Source of the DNA: Synergistaceae bacterium
GTDB lineage: Bacteria > Synergistota > Synergistia > Synergistales > Synergistaceae
DNA: 9,299 bases
Direction: 5' to 3'
Assembly (NCBI GenBank): GCA_031271065.1
Contig: JAISWP010000005.1
Span: forward strand, 1 to 9,299
The translations under genes were made by a program, and so were the position numbers. Below are positions 1 through 7,965 of the stretch, piece after piece. How positions within the stretch are numbered: the stretch's first letter is position 1; the number at the start of each line of letters is the position of its first letter. Below the pieces are notes generated by a model. That model saw nothing but the letters and a program-made list of their open reading frames with translations. It did not search any database and had not been told where the DNA came from.

Positions 1-11
1 GGCGTGTTCGA

Positions 12-905
12 TTAGTCCGCCGTTTTGTCCGCCTTATAGTGCCCGAACAGCTGCCCTCTTTCCAGCGCCTCCCGCTCCGCGGCGTAGAAGTCCTCCAGAA
101 AGCGCCTGTCTTCGCCCGGCGGAATTTCCTGATCCATCCCGATCTTGCGGCTGATTTTTTCGCAGGCGCTGCCCAGTATCCTGTCATTTTCGCCGGTCTG
201 GGGACGGCGCAGCAGTTCTTCCAGCACCTGCAGCTCGAAAGCCCCGTATATGGACAGCTGTCTTTGGGAGAAGGAGTATATGCCGCCGGACGCCTGTATC
301 TTTTCGGTCAGATCGGCCCGCAGGACGCGTTTAGGCATGGAAATGACGATGGTCCCGCCTATCAGGTCCCCGGCCCTCAAGTGTCCCCTGTTAAAACAGG
401 GGAGGGCCGTCAGAGCGCAGGCCCACCCCAGCAGAGTGAGCTGTCTCCATGCGCCGCCGCCCGGTTCGAGCGTCAGGAATACCGACAAGGGCAGGAAAAA
501 CTCGACCTCGCGGGTCAGACTGCGGGCGATGACAGCCGACGGAGAAAGCTCGCCTCCCGCCCGGTTTATGACCCGCAGCGAACATATTTTCTTCCCCGGC
601 GTCCGGCCCTGCCAGGCCAGCTCGAAATGTATGAAGTACATATTTCTTATGGCAAACGACAGAAATAATATCAGAGTGAGGCTTACGCTCATGCTGGCGT
701 TCGAAAAGATCAGTATGACGAGAAGTATTACGGTCATGACCAGCGCCGCTGTCATGAGGGCGATGTCGATCATGAACGCGGCAAGACGCTCTCCTTTCGA
801 CGCGATCGGAACCTCGAGAGCCACACCTTCCGGGCTTACGACAGTCCATGTTTTTCTGGATATGCCGTCGACAAGCCTGCCGACTCTGTCCGGCGTATCA
901 GGCAT
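12..905 (-). CDS. RDD family integral membrane protein with long C-terminal soluble tail
   Basis: A 297-residue membrane protein of the RDD family, last gene of the cluster. The defining arginine and aspartates are visible: ERLAAFMID (R40, D47) at the start of the first membrane segment (about 42-67), QGRTPGKKICSLRV (99-112) after the second hydrophobic segment (about 72-92), and RAGDLIGGT (177-185) after the third (about 156-170). Residues 190-297 form a hydrophilic, charged tail with no membrane segment. RDD proteins encoded beside SpoIIM and MoxR genes often carry such a tail, so it is probably a domain that touches the partner proteins. The ATG start is supported by GGAAGGAG eight bases upstream. 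It overlaps the SpoIIM gene by 8 nt, which suggests translational coupling. Some RDD proteins have been linked to ion transport, but nothing here shows that this one is a transporter. The family call is firm; the function is unknown. Confidence 0.9.
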   Translation of the reverse strand: MPDTPDRVGRLVDGISRKTWTVVSPEGVALEVPIASKGERLAAFMIDIALMTAALVMTVILLVILIFSNASMSVSLTLILFLSFAIRNMYFIHFELAWQGRTPGKKICSLRVINRAGGELSPSAVIARSLTREVEFFLPLSVFLTLEPGGGAWRQLTLLGWACALTALPCFNRGHLRAGDLIGGTIVISMPKRVLRADLTEKIQASGGIYSFSQRQLSIYGAFELQVLEELLRRPQTGENDRILGSACEKISRKIGMDQEIPPGEDRRFLEDFYAAEREALERGQLFGHYKADKTAD

Positions 906-1935
906 CGTCCGCGCTCCTTCCGGCGTATGTAAAGTAAAGCGTCCAGATCACCGCGGTCACGGACGCGAAGGCGAAACGCCCAGGGGTGCTTGAAATCAGC
1001 TGTCTGAAACCGCCCTCCAGGATGCCGGCTGTCAAAAACAGGGCGACAGTGCCAGCGGCCGCGCCGGCTGCCCGGCGTCCGTCAGACGCCAGACTCTCCA
1101 GCCTCGTCTTTGCGCCGGGAAACAGTATGGTCTCCGCTATCTTGAGCCCGGCGGCGGCGCAGAGCAGTATGGCCAGTATTTCAGTGACGCCGTGTATGGA
1201 GAGCCAGGCTATGGAGTCGACCGTCAGGCCAACCCGAGCGTGGAGAGCTACGAAAGCGCCGAGAACAGCCCCGTTGTAAGCCATCAGGAGCAGAGTCGGT
1301 ACGCCGAAGAGAAACCCGAGTCCGAAGCTGAATATGCCGACCCTGGTATTGTGCTGAAAGAGGTAACTCGAAAAGAGCATGAACGATTCAGCGAATCCGG
1401 ACCACGGCGCGAAAAGCTCATCTTTTATCAGCTCTTCCGCCGTGCTTTCCGGGCCGCGTCCGCCGGCAAGGGAGGGAGGGATGAGAATATCATAATAACT
1501 TATGTCGGACATGACGAGAAAATAACCGGCTATTGTCCCCGCAAGCATGACCGTGAACGCCAGAGCCAGATTCCGTCTCAATTCGCGTACCGTCCGGGGG
1601 AAATCGCGCCTGAAGAACTCCGTGAATTTCTGGAGCATACCGGCCCGCGGCCCGTAAACTATCAGGTACGAGCGCAGCGTCAGATTTTCCAGGTAAATGA
1701 GCAGACTGCGGTCCAGCGCTATACTGCGGGCCACCGACAGTGACGAGACGACGGCCCTGTACAGGCTCGGAAGTTCGCTGGATTCAGAGGCCGAAAGCGA
1801 CGTTATCCCGTTTTTCTCTGCCTTGTCCGCCAATTCGTCGAGCCGCTTCCAGCCCTGTTCCCTGGCGCTGCGAAACGCCGTGCTGCGCAGGGTTATCGGG
1901 CGTCTTTGTTCACCCCGGCTGTCGTGCGGAACCAT
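898..1935 (-). CDS. SpoIIM/DUF95 family integral membrane protein
   Basis: Membrane protein of the stage II sporulation M (DUF95) family, about 345 residues. The first 120 residues are soluble and helical and end in the family's FFRRDFPRTVREL stretch. Five or six membrane segments follow (about 124-143, 200-220, 222-236, 252-268, 290-308, 323-339, counted from the TTG at 1938). Family hallmarks are FQHNTRVGI, the asparagine-glycine in AYNGAVLGAF, the histidine-glycine-glutamate in SIHGVTEILAI, and a glutamate in the GILEGGF segment. I place the start at the ATG at 1935, eight bases after GAGGG; an overlapping TTG at 1938 would add one residue. The stop of the DUF58 gene shares one base with this ATG (TGATG). 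In Bacillus, SpoIIM works with SpoIID and SpoIIP in peptidoglycan remodelling during engulfment. Homologues in non-sporulating bacteria beside moxR and RDD genes are uncharacterised, so the name should not be read as evidence of sporulation. Confidence 0.9.
   Translation of the reverse strand: MVPHDSRGEQRRPITLRSTAFRSAREQGWKRLDELADKAEKNGITSLSASESSELPSLYRAVVSSLSVARSIALDRSLLIYLENLTLRSYLIVYGPRAGMLQKFTEFFRRDFPRTVRELRRNLALAFTVMLAGTIAGYFLVMSDISYYDILIPPSLAGGRGPESTAEELIKDELFAPWSGFAESFMLFSSYLFQHNTRVGIFSFGLGFLFGVPTLLLMAYNGAVLGAFVALHARVGLTVDSIAWLSIHGVTEILAILLCAAAGLKIAETILFPGAKTRLESLASDGRRAAGAAAGTVALFLTAGILEGGFRQLISSTPGRFAFASVTAVIWTLYFTYAGRSADDA
914..921 (-). promoter_or_regulatory. Ribosome binding site of the RDD gene
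   Basis: GGAAGGAG lies eight bases before the ATG at 905, within the SpoIIM coding region, and supports the 8-nt overlap of these genes. Confidence 0.65.
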
Positions 1936-3235
1936 CAAAGGAGCCCTCTGCGCTTTATAGCGATATATCGGTTCAATAGGGCCGCGGAAATCGTTTCGGC
2001 GGGCACGTCGAGACAGTGCACGCCCATGCGCGACACACGCTCCAGAACTATCTGGCGCTCCTTCAGAAAATCGTCGGCTATGACTGCCCTGGCGACGTCG
2101 GTGAAATCTTTCGGGGGGGCATTTTGTATCGAAGAGGAAGTCCTGTCTCTCATGGATACGAAAATGACCGCGTGTTTTCGGACTATCCAGCCGATGCTTT
2201 CTATCATGAGCTCCGCCTGCACGGTGTCGGCGAATTCGGTGAACAGCACGACCAGCGACCGATGGGAAAGGCGTGAGTTCAATTCAGCCAGCCCCAGGGT
2301 GAAATTCGTCTCCTCCGTGCGATAAGCCAGTTCGGCGGTGAATTTTTGGAACCTGGTGAAGTAGGTCATGCCTCTCCCCGGTTTTATAAAATTTCTGAAC
2401 CGTACGTCGAATCCGCAGCCTCCGAGAAAATCCCCGCCGCGGAGGGATACCCACCCAAGCAAAAGACCTGCCCTTATGGCCCGGTCCAGTTTCGATATGC
2501 CGTCCACCGGTTCGAGCATGAGCCTCCCCGTGTCGAAACCCGCCACGATGTGGTGGTTGCGTTCCTGCCGGAACTCCTTGCACAGTATCTTTCTGTGCCT
2601 GGCGGAATGTTTCCAGTCGATGAGCCTGTAATCCATCCCCGGCTCATAGTCGCAGAGATCCTCGAATTCAGTGCCCTCTCCCTTCATCCTCTGGGATTTC
2701 ACTCCATAAGACGCGTCGGAGGCGAAAAACCTTATCGCTTCCTCGTGCAGTCCCTTTATGTCCGGCAGAACGTCTATATGTTCGCCGACCTCGCGCCGGT
2801 ATATCGTCTCAACCAGGCCCAGAGGACCCCGCCAGCGGAGCCAGAGGGCGTTCACGCGTATCTGCCCCCGTCGTCGCGGCGTTATGGCAAATCTGCAGAG
2901 CGCGGCGTCTTTTAGGATACAAGTCACTGTCCGGGGAGGGTCGGCCTCGCCGGTTTGTTCCAAAAGACCGTCGATCGCCACGGGATGTCCGTGTCCGGCC
3001 GAGAGGCTGATTTCCGCGTCCCCGGTCCTGCCGACGTAAAGAGACGCCGGAAACTTCACGGTGACGCGGAGATTTTTCCCGGAGAGGGACGACAGGAGAT
3101 CGACCAGCATGAGCGAGACGACGGCGGCCGGGTAATAGAAGGACGCATACCAGATATCCCTCCATACTGAGACGATCAGGATGGATATCGGCAGGGAGAA
3201 GGAGAATATCAGGACGGCTTTTGGAGTCGGCTTCG

Positions 3236-3239
<4 letters not shown>
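1935..3239 (-). CDS. DUF58 domain protein, VWA-like MoxR partner
   Basis: A 434-residue DUF58 protein. Two N-terminal membrane segments (about 8-25 and 34-50) anchor it. Residues 55-160 look like a beta-rich domain. The DUF58 signature GEGTEFEDLCDYEPG with DYRLIDWKHSAR lies at 187-214. A von Willebrand factor A-like fold follows, with the position of the metal site occupied by FDTGRLM (235-241). This lacks both serines of a classical DxSxS metal site, so metal binding by the standard route is doubtful. DUF58 proteins are encoded next to MoxR ATPases in very many genomes and are thought to be their adaptor or substrate-presenting partner. The start overlaps the MoxR stop as ATGA and has no good Shine-Dalgarno, so translation probably depends on ribosomes finishing MoxR. 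Family assignment is firm; the client protein is unknown. Confidence 0.93.
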
Positions 3240-4192
<953 letters not shown>

Positions 4193-4201
4193 TTAAAATT
4201 T

Positions 4202-4210
4202 CTCCCTTCC
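4202..4210 (-). promoter_or_regulatory. Ribosome binding site that fixes the GTG start of the MoxR gene
   Basis: GGAAGGGAG lies nine bases before the GTG at 4192 and is itself coding sequence of the DUF4350 C-terminus. It decides the MoxR start and therefore the 32-nt overlap between the two genes. Confidence 0.7.
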
Positions 4211-5404
4211 AGCGATGAATATCACGCGCAAGCGCGAACATTCGTTCGAGTTTTCCTCTTCCGGCGCTCTTTTCGGATATTGCCGACAGAATGGCTCCGG
4301 AGGAGGATTTCAGGCCTCTGGATTCTCCGATCCTGTCAAGCCATGAGACGAGCTGCCATTCGTCCATTCCTTCGGGGGCTTTGAGCGTTTTCGCGGCGGA
4401 GCGTATCGTCATCGCCGCGTAACGTTTCAGGACGTAAGCGTGGTGTCCCCCGTAATCGAGCAGACGCGCGCCGTTGTCGATGAGGGTGGTCTTGCCGAAA
4501 TCCGTCTCGGAGCTTTTCGCGGCAGGGGGACCGAAACGTCCCATCCCGGCGGCGGTCGTCATCCCGGCCGCCAGAACCGTCATTACGGCTATGACCCAGA
4601 ACGGAAAACGGAACAGTATGCCGAGAGGACTTTCCCCCGAGGCGATAAAACCGTGCACGGTTTCGTCGAAAACTATCCTGCCGGGTTCGTCATTGTCATA
4701 TAGGCTGAGACGCTCGGCGACGGACATGATGAAAGCGGCGTTTCCGCCCCTGTGCGCTCCGTGGTTGGCTATGATATCCGGGTCGGAGAGCACCCACAGT
4801 TTAGTTCCTTCGCGCTCGATCTCTCCGAGCAGGACGCCGTCAGGCGTCCCGACCAATGGGCGCATATCGCCGTCTCGTATGAGCTGAATCACTCCCGAAC
4901 CGCTCGGATCTGTCCCTATTTCGTTTACCTGCCATCGCTCCGGCCATTCCGTCCTGAATACGATGCCCCCCTCTGGCGCCATGTAAAAGAGAATCCCCTG
5001 GGGGGTGGATAGCGGCATGGGTTCCACCTGGGATACCCACGCCGTATGATTTTCATCCCTGGTCCATCCCCATTTGGGGAGGATAAGGAGCACCCGTTCA
5101 GCGCGGGACACAGCGTCGTCAGTCCCTCCCAGCAGGCTCATCAGCGGTTCGCCTATTATGAGGGTTCCCCTCGGACCGACCTCGGCCGCCGTATTGCCTG
5201 TGCTGGCTGAAACCTTCATGCCGGACCGTTTCATTACGTCCCATACGCCGGCGTACCCCAGGGCCGATTTGGAATAGACCCCCGCCCCGGCCCCGCCGAG
5301 AGAAGGTTCTTCCCTGCCCCCGGACAGCAGTATGGATATGGCGAACAGAGCCGCGGCGCAGGGCAGGAAGATCAGCATCGCGGACCTTGAAAAGACCGGG
5401 CGGC

Positions 5405-6172
5405 TCATGACGCGCGCCCCTGGCGCAGCAGGCCGGTCAGCGCTTCGAAGGACCTGCGGCAGAAGGTATATTCGCCGGCTCCTGGCACGTATCCACCGAA
5501 GTACGATACCTCCACGCTTCTGACAATATCGGCGAAAACCTCACGCTCCTGAGGCGACAGTTCTTTCAGAGCCAGTATTTCTCTGCTGGTGAGGGATGAA
5601 GCTATGACTGCCGACAGCCGCAGACGTATCTCCGCCACGCTTCGCAGAAGCAGCACATGGATAGCTTCGGCGAAGCAGCCCTCTTCCGCCAGGTCGTCCG
5701 CCTCAATCTGAGCGGTCTCCATCCTGAACGCCGCGGTCTCTTCGCAGGCGTCCTCCGCCATCGGGGCGATGATCCTCCGTCTGCTCGAACTCCAGCGGTT
5801 CGACATGAGGTGTGCTGCCGTTATCACGAAGATGAAGGCGAGCGATGCGTAAAGTATTACCCTGGCCGTCCCGCGGGATATCTTTATCCGCAGCCACGCC
5901 GGCCATTCCCTTGCCGGTCTGATCGTTTCGCGCCCTTCCGGAAGTTCCGTCTGGAGGTCCATCCTGCGGCGGGCGTCCTCAAAATAACCGGAGGCGCGGC
6001 GTGAAATTGTCAGGGCGTCACGGGATGAGACCGGCGCTCCATCGCCGGCGCGCGCCGGAAGAACGCGGTACGCAAAGCAGAGTGCTGCGAGGCAGATGAA
6101 GATGACCCCAAAACGATATACGGACCCTCCGAAATAGTCCCTCTTGCCCAGGCCGTTCAAAGTGACGGCCAT
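5405..6172 (-). CDS. DUF4129 domain membrane protein
   Basis: A protein of about 255 residues with an N-terminal membrane segment, an extracytoplasmic stretch of about 65 residues, a second membrane segment (LYASLAFIFVITAAH) followed by basic residues, and a cytoplasmic DUF4129 domain at its C-terminus. The domain shows the expected pattern: repeated small and acidic residues in DDLAEEGCFAEAIHVLLLRS, a threonine-serine-arginine-glutamate (LTSREIL) near its middle, and a tyrosine-phenylalanine-glycine (VSYFGGY) before the final helix. The same domain is found at the C-terminus of membrane transglutaminases in MoxR/DUF58 loci, but no transglutaminase domain is present here. Neither start has a convincing Shine-Dalgarno. 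I chose the ATG at 6172; an in-frame TTG at 6196 would add eight residues and leave a 15-nt gap after the Fur gene. Expression probably relies on coupling. The function is unknown. Confidence 0.8.
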   Translation of the reverse strand: MAVTLNGLGKRDYFGGSVYRFGVIFICLAALCFAYRVLPARAGDGAPVSSRDALTISRRASGYFEDARRRMDLQTELPEGRETIRPAREWPAWLRIKISRGTARVILYASLAFIFVITAAHLMSNRWSSSRRRIIAPMAEDACEETAAFRMETAQIEADDLAEEGCFAEAIHVLLLRSVAEIRLRLSAVIASSLTSREILALKELSPQEREVFADIVRSVEVSYFGGYVPGAGEYTFCRRSFEALTGLLRQGRAS

Positions 6173-6211
6173 GAAGATATCACGCGGCAATCGCAAGGCT
6201 CGGCGGCGTGG

Positions 6212-6640
6212 TCAGGATTCCGAGGCGCAGGCGGGACAGCGTCCGTATACCACGAACTGTTTGCCCTTGACCTCGAATCCGCCGGGGACATCCACTCTGG
6301 GGAGGTTCTGTCCGGTCAGGCATATCATTTCGCCGCAGGACGTGCAGAGAAAGTGCGGATGGTTTCCGGGGCATCCCTTTCGATCCGGGGGATGGGCGCA
6401 GAACCTCCACGCCCCGTCCGGTCCGGCCACCTGATGTATTATCTCTTTCTCAGCGAAACGGGCCAGCGTTCGGTAGAGCGTGACGCGGTCGGCGCCGGGA
6501 ATTGCTTTCTGTATCTCCGCGTGTGACAGGGGGTGTCCGGCGTCTATGAGAAATCCAAGGATATCTGTGCGGCTCTGTGTGATCCTCATGCCTCCCGCGT
6601 GCATCAATCCGGCGGCCTCGTCGGCGTGGTTTTGCTTCAC
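6212..6640 (-). CDS. Fur family metal-responsive transcriptional regulator
   Basis: A 142-residue Fur-superfamily repressor. The winged helix occupies about 18-75, with the recognition helix in DRVTLYRTLARF (51-62). The C-terminal dimerisation domain has two CxxC pairs, C99/C102 and C135/C138, which normally hold a structural zinc, and a histidine-rich stretch NHPHF (93-97) suited to the regulatory metal site. Extra cysteines C81, C90 and C107 add possible ligands. The GNHPHF pattern and short N-terminus recall Zur-like members as much as iron-sensing Fur, so iron versus zinc cannot be decided here. The start is GTG, six bases after GAGGAGGG, and overlaps the tadA stop as GTGA. No obvious 19-bp Fur box is visible in the window. 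Being inside this operon, it may regulate itself, the transporter upstream or distant genes. Confidence 0.9.
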   Translation of the reverse strand: MKQNHADEAAGLMHAGGMRITQSRTDILGFLIDAGHPLSHAEIQKAIPGADRVTLYRTLARFAEKEIIHQVAGPDGAWRFCAHPPDRKGCPGNHPHFLCTSCGEMICLTGQNLPRVDVPGGFEVKGKQFVVYGRCPACASES

Positions 6641-7194
6641 ACTTTTCCCTCCTCTTCATATTCCGGTCGTTGTCTGTCCTCCGGGCGGTCTCTTTTTGCG
6701 CGGAAAAATTTCCGGAGCAGATACCGGGATTCGTCTGAGAGAACGCCTTTTTCGACCGCGCACCTGTGCGGCATCCTGGGATCGCGCAGAATATCGTAGA
6801 GAGTGCCTCCCGCGCCGGCTTTAGGGTCGGACGCGCCGTAGACGACTCTCGAAACCCTCGTCTGCACTATGGCTCCGGCGCACATCGGGCACGGTTCCAG
6901 CGTGACGTAGATGGTGCATCCGTCAAAACGCCAGGTCCCGCGGTTCTGTCCGGCCTCAGAGAGAGCGCACATCTCGGCGTGAGCGAACGGCAGGCTGCTG
7001 GATGCCCGAGCGTTCCCGCCGCGTCCTATTATACGCCCGTCTTTGACGACTACGGCGCCTACGGGCACCTCTCCGCGCGACATAGCGAGACGCGCCTCTT
7101 TAATGGCCTCTCGCATAAAAAAAATATCTTCGGAGGCAGCGCCGCTTTTTAAAATTTTTTTATCGTCGACCTTCATGGGCTTATAATACAGCAT
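6637..7194 (-). CDS. tadA: tRNA-specific adenosine deaminase
   Basis: Zinc-dependent cytoplasmic enzyme that converts adenosine 34 of tRNA-Arg(ACG) to inosine. The active site is complete: HAE (H72 zinc ligand, E74 proton shuttle) and PCPMC (C102, C105 zinc ligands), with VPVGAVVV (43-50) ahead of it. The family's GAGGTLYDILRDPRMPHR and LLRKFFRAKR segments close the domain, and a charged tail of about 20 residues follows. The first 27 residues before FMREAIKEARLA are longer than usual and lysine-rich. Neither the ATG at 7194 nor the in-frame ATG at 7176 has a good Shine-Dalgarno; the latter would give a more typical length. First gene after the 94-nt gap, it overlaps the Fur gene by 4 nt. In many bacteria tadA sits with unrelated genes, so co-transcription need not mean a shared pathway. 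Confidence 0.94.
   Translation of the reverse strand: MLYYKPMKVDDKKILKSGAASEDIFFMREAIKEARLAMSRGEVPVGAVVVKDGRIIGRGGNARASSSLPFAHAEMCALSEAGQNRGTWRFDGCTIYVTLEPCPMCAGAIVQTRVSRVVYGASDPKAGAGGTLYDILRDPRMPHRCAVEKGVLSDESRYLLRKFFRAKRDRPEDRQRPEYEEEGKV
6647..6654 (-). promoter_or_regulatory. Ribosome binding site that fixes the GTG start of the Fur gene
   Basis: GAGGAGGG lies six bases before the GTG at 6640, inside the last codons of tadA. It supports GTG as the true start and gives the Fur gene its own strong initiation in addition to the GTGA coupling. Confidence 0.75.
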
Positions 7195-7288
7195 ATGTTT
7201 TCATCGGGGGAGACGTTAATTTCGACATTCTGATCCGTGACGATGCCGGAAGGAGGCGCTGAAACACTGCGGCGCCTCCGTTGGGTCG
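7195..7288. other. Intergenic region between the transporter operon and the tadA operon
   Basis: A 94-nt gap, the only one of note here. It holds the inverted repeat and then about 55 nt that must contain any promoter for tadA. On the minus strand a loose pair, TTAACG and TATGCT with an 18-nt spacer, ends just inside the annotated tadA start, and TATTAT lies close by. If either is used, translation would begin at the ATG at 7176. No clear Fur-box palindrome is seen. Confidence 0.4.
7252..7279 (-). terminator. Inverted repeat after the ABC ATPase gene, weak intrinsic terminator candidate
   Basis: In the transcript, GGAGGCGC and GCGCCTCC form a perfect 8-bp GC-rich stem with a 12-nt loop, starting about 10 nt after the ATPase TAA. 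Position and stem fit an operon end, but only two U residues follow, so efficient Rho-independent termination is doubtful. It could equally be a 3' stabilising hairpin that lets some transcripts run into tadA. Confidence 0.45.
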
Positions 7289-7948
7289 TTATCTTTTCAC
7301 TACGTTTGCCACCCGCCCGTGTTCGAGGTATATGGTCCTCTCCGCTTCCTCCGCAACCTCCGGATCATGCGTGACGACTATTATCGTACTGCCCTCGCCG
7401 TGCAGACGGCGGAAGATGTCTATGACTATGCCTTCGTTAGTCTCGTCCAGGTTTCCGGTAGGCTCGTCGGCCAGAATGAGCCTGGGGTAGTTGATCAGGG
7501 CCCGCGCGATGCAGACCCTCTGCTGCTCTCCGCCGGAAAGCTGGCGGGGGAGATGCTTGGCCCTGTCCTGCAGCCCCACCCGTTCGAGGGCGGACAGCGC
7601 CTCTTTCTCATCTATCATGCTGTGGTAATACTGCGCCACCATCACATTTTCCAGAGCCGTCAGATAACTGATGAGGTGGAACTGCTGAAATATGAGGCCG
7701 ATCTTGTCCCTGCGTATCCCGGTGAGCTGCGAGGGGGAGAGGCTGGACAGTTCCTCCCCGTCGAGAAACACGGACCCGGATGTCGGGCGGTCCATGCAGC
7801 CGATTATATTCATCATAGTGGTCTTGCCCGATCCGGAAGGACCCATTATGGCGGCCCACTCTCCCTCCTTTACGGATATGCTCACGTCATCCAAGGCTCT
7901 TACGGCCCCGTAGATCATCGAGACGCCTTTCAGCTCGAGAATATTCAT
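7289..7948 (-). CDS. ABC transporter ATP-binding protein, MacB/LolD type
   Basis: A 219-residue nucleotide-binding subunit that powers the adjacent FtsX-type permeases at the inner membrane. All motifs are intact: Walker A GPSGSGKTT (36-44), Q-loop in FQQFHLI (87-93), signature LSGGEQQR (137-144), Walker B LILADEPTGNLD (157-168) and switch histidine in VVTHDPEVA (191-199). LADEPTGNLD and the size place it in the MacB/LolD/FtsE/BceA group, which drives mechanotransmission or export rather than ordinary solute import. The ATG start is nine bases after AGGAGGAG, which overlaps the permease stop codon 16 nt upstream. It is the last gene of its operon and is followed by an inverted repeat. The substrate cannot be read from this subunit; see the permease for the possible iron link. 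Confidence 0.95.
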   Translation of the reverse strand: MNILELKGVSMIYGAVRALDDVSISVKEGEWAAIMGPSGSGKTTMMNIIGCMDRPTSGSVFLDGEELSSLSPSQLTGIRRDKIGLIFQQFHLISYLTALENVMVAQYYHSMIDEKEALSALERVGLQDRAKHLPRQLSGGEQQRVCIARALINYPRLILADEPTGNLDETNEGIVIDIFRRLHGEGSTIIVVTHDPEVAEEAERTIYLEHGRVANVVKR

Positions 7949-7957
7949 AAAATAAAG

Positions 7958-7965
7958 CTCCTCCT
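7958..7965 (-). promoter_or_regulatory. Ribosome binding site of the ABC ATPase, overlapping the permease stop
   Basis: AGGAGGAG lies nine bases before the ATPase ATG, and its first A is the last base of the permease TGA. This arrangement favours reinitiation and a fixed subunit ratio. Confidence 0.7.

Noticed and set aside
145..993. A 282-codon plus-strand open frame opposite the RDD gene and the end of the SpoIIM gene.
   Set aside because: It runs across two genes supported by families and ribosome sites, is rich in Ser/Arg, and shows no domain.
898..1935. Reading the SpoIIM homologue as evidence for endospore formation.
   Set aside because: DUF95/SpoIIM proteins are widespread in non-sporulating bacteria beside moxR and RDD genes, and no other sporulation gene is present.
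7182..7187. A perfect TATAAT on the plus strand.
   Set aside because: There is no -35 element at the right distance and no plus-strand gene downstream; the stretch is simply AT-rich.
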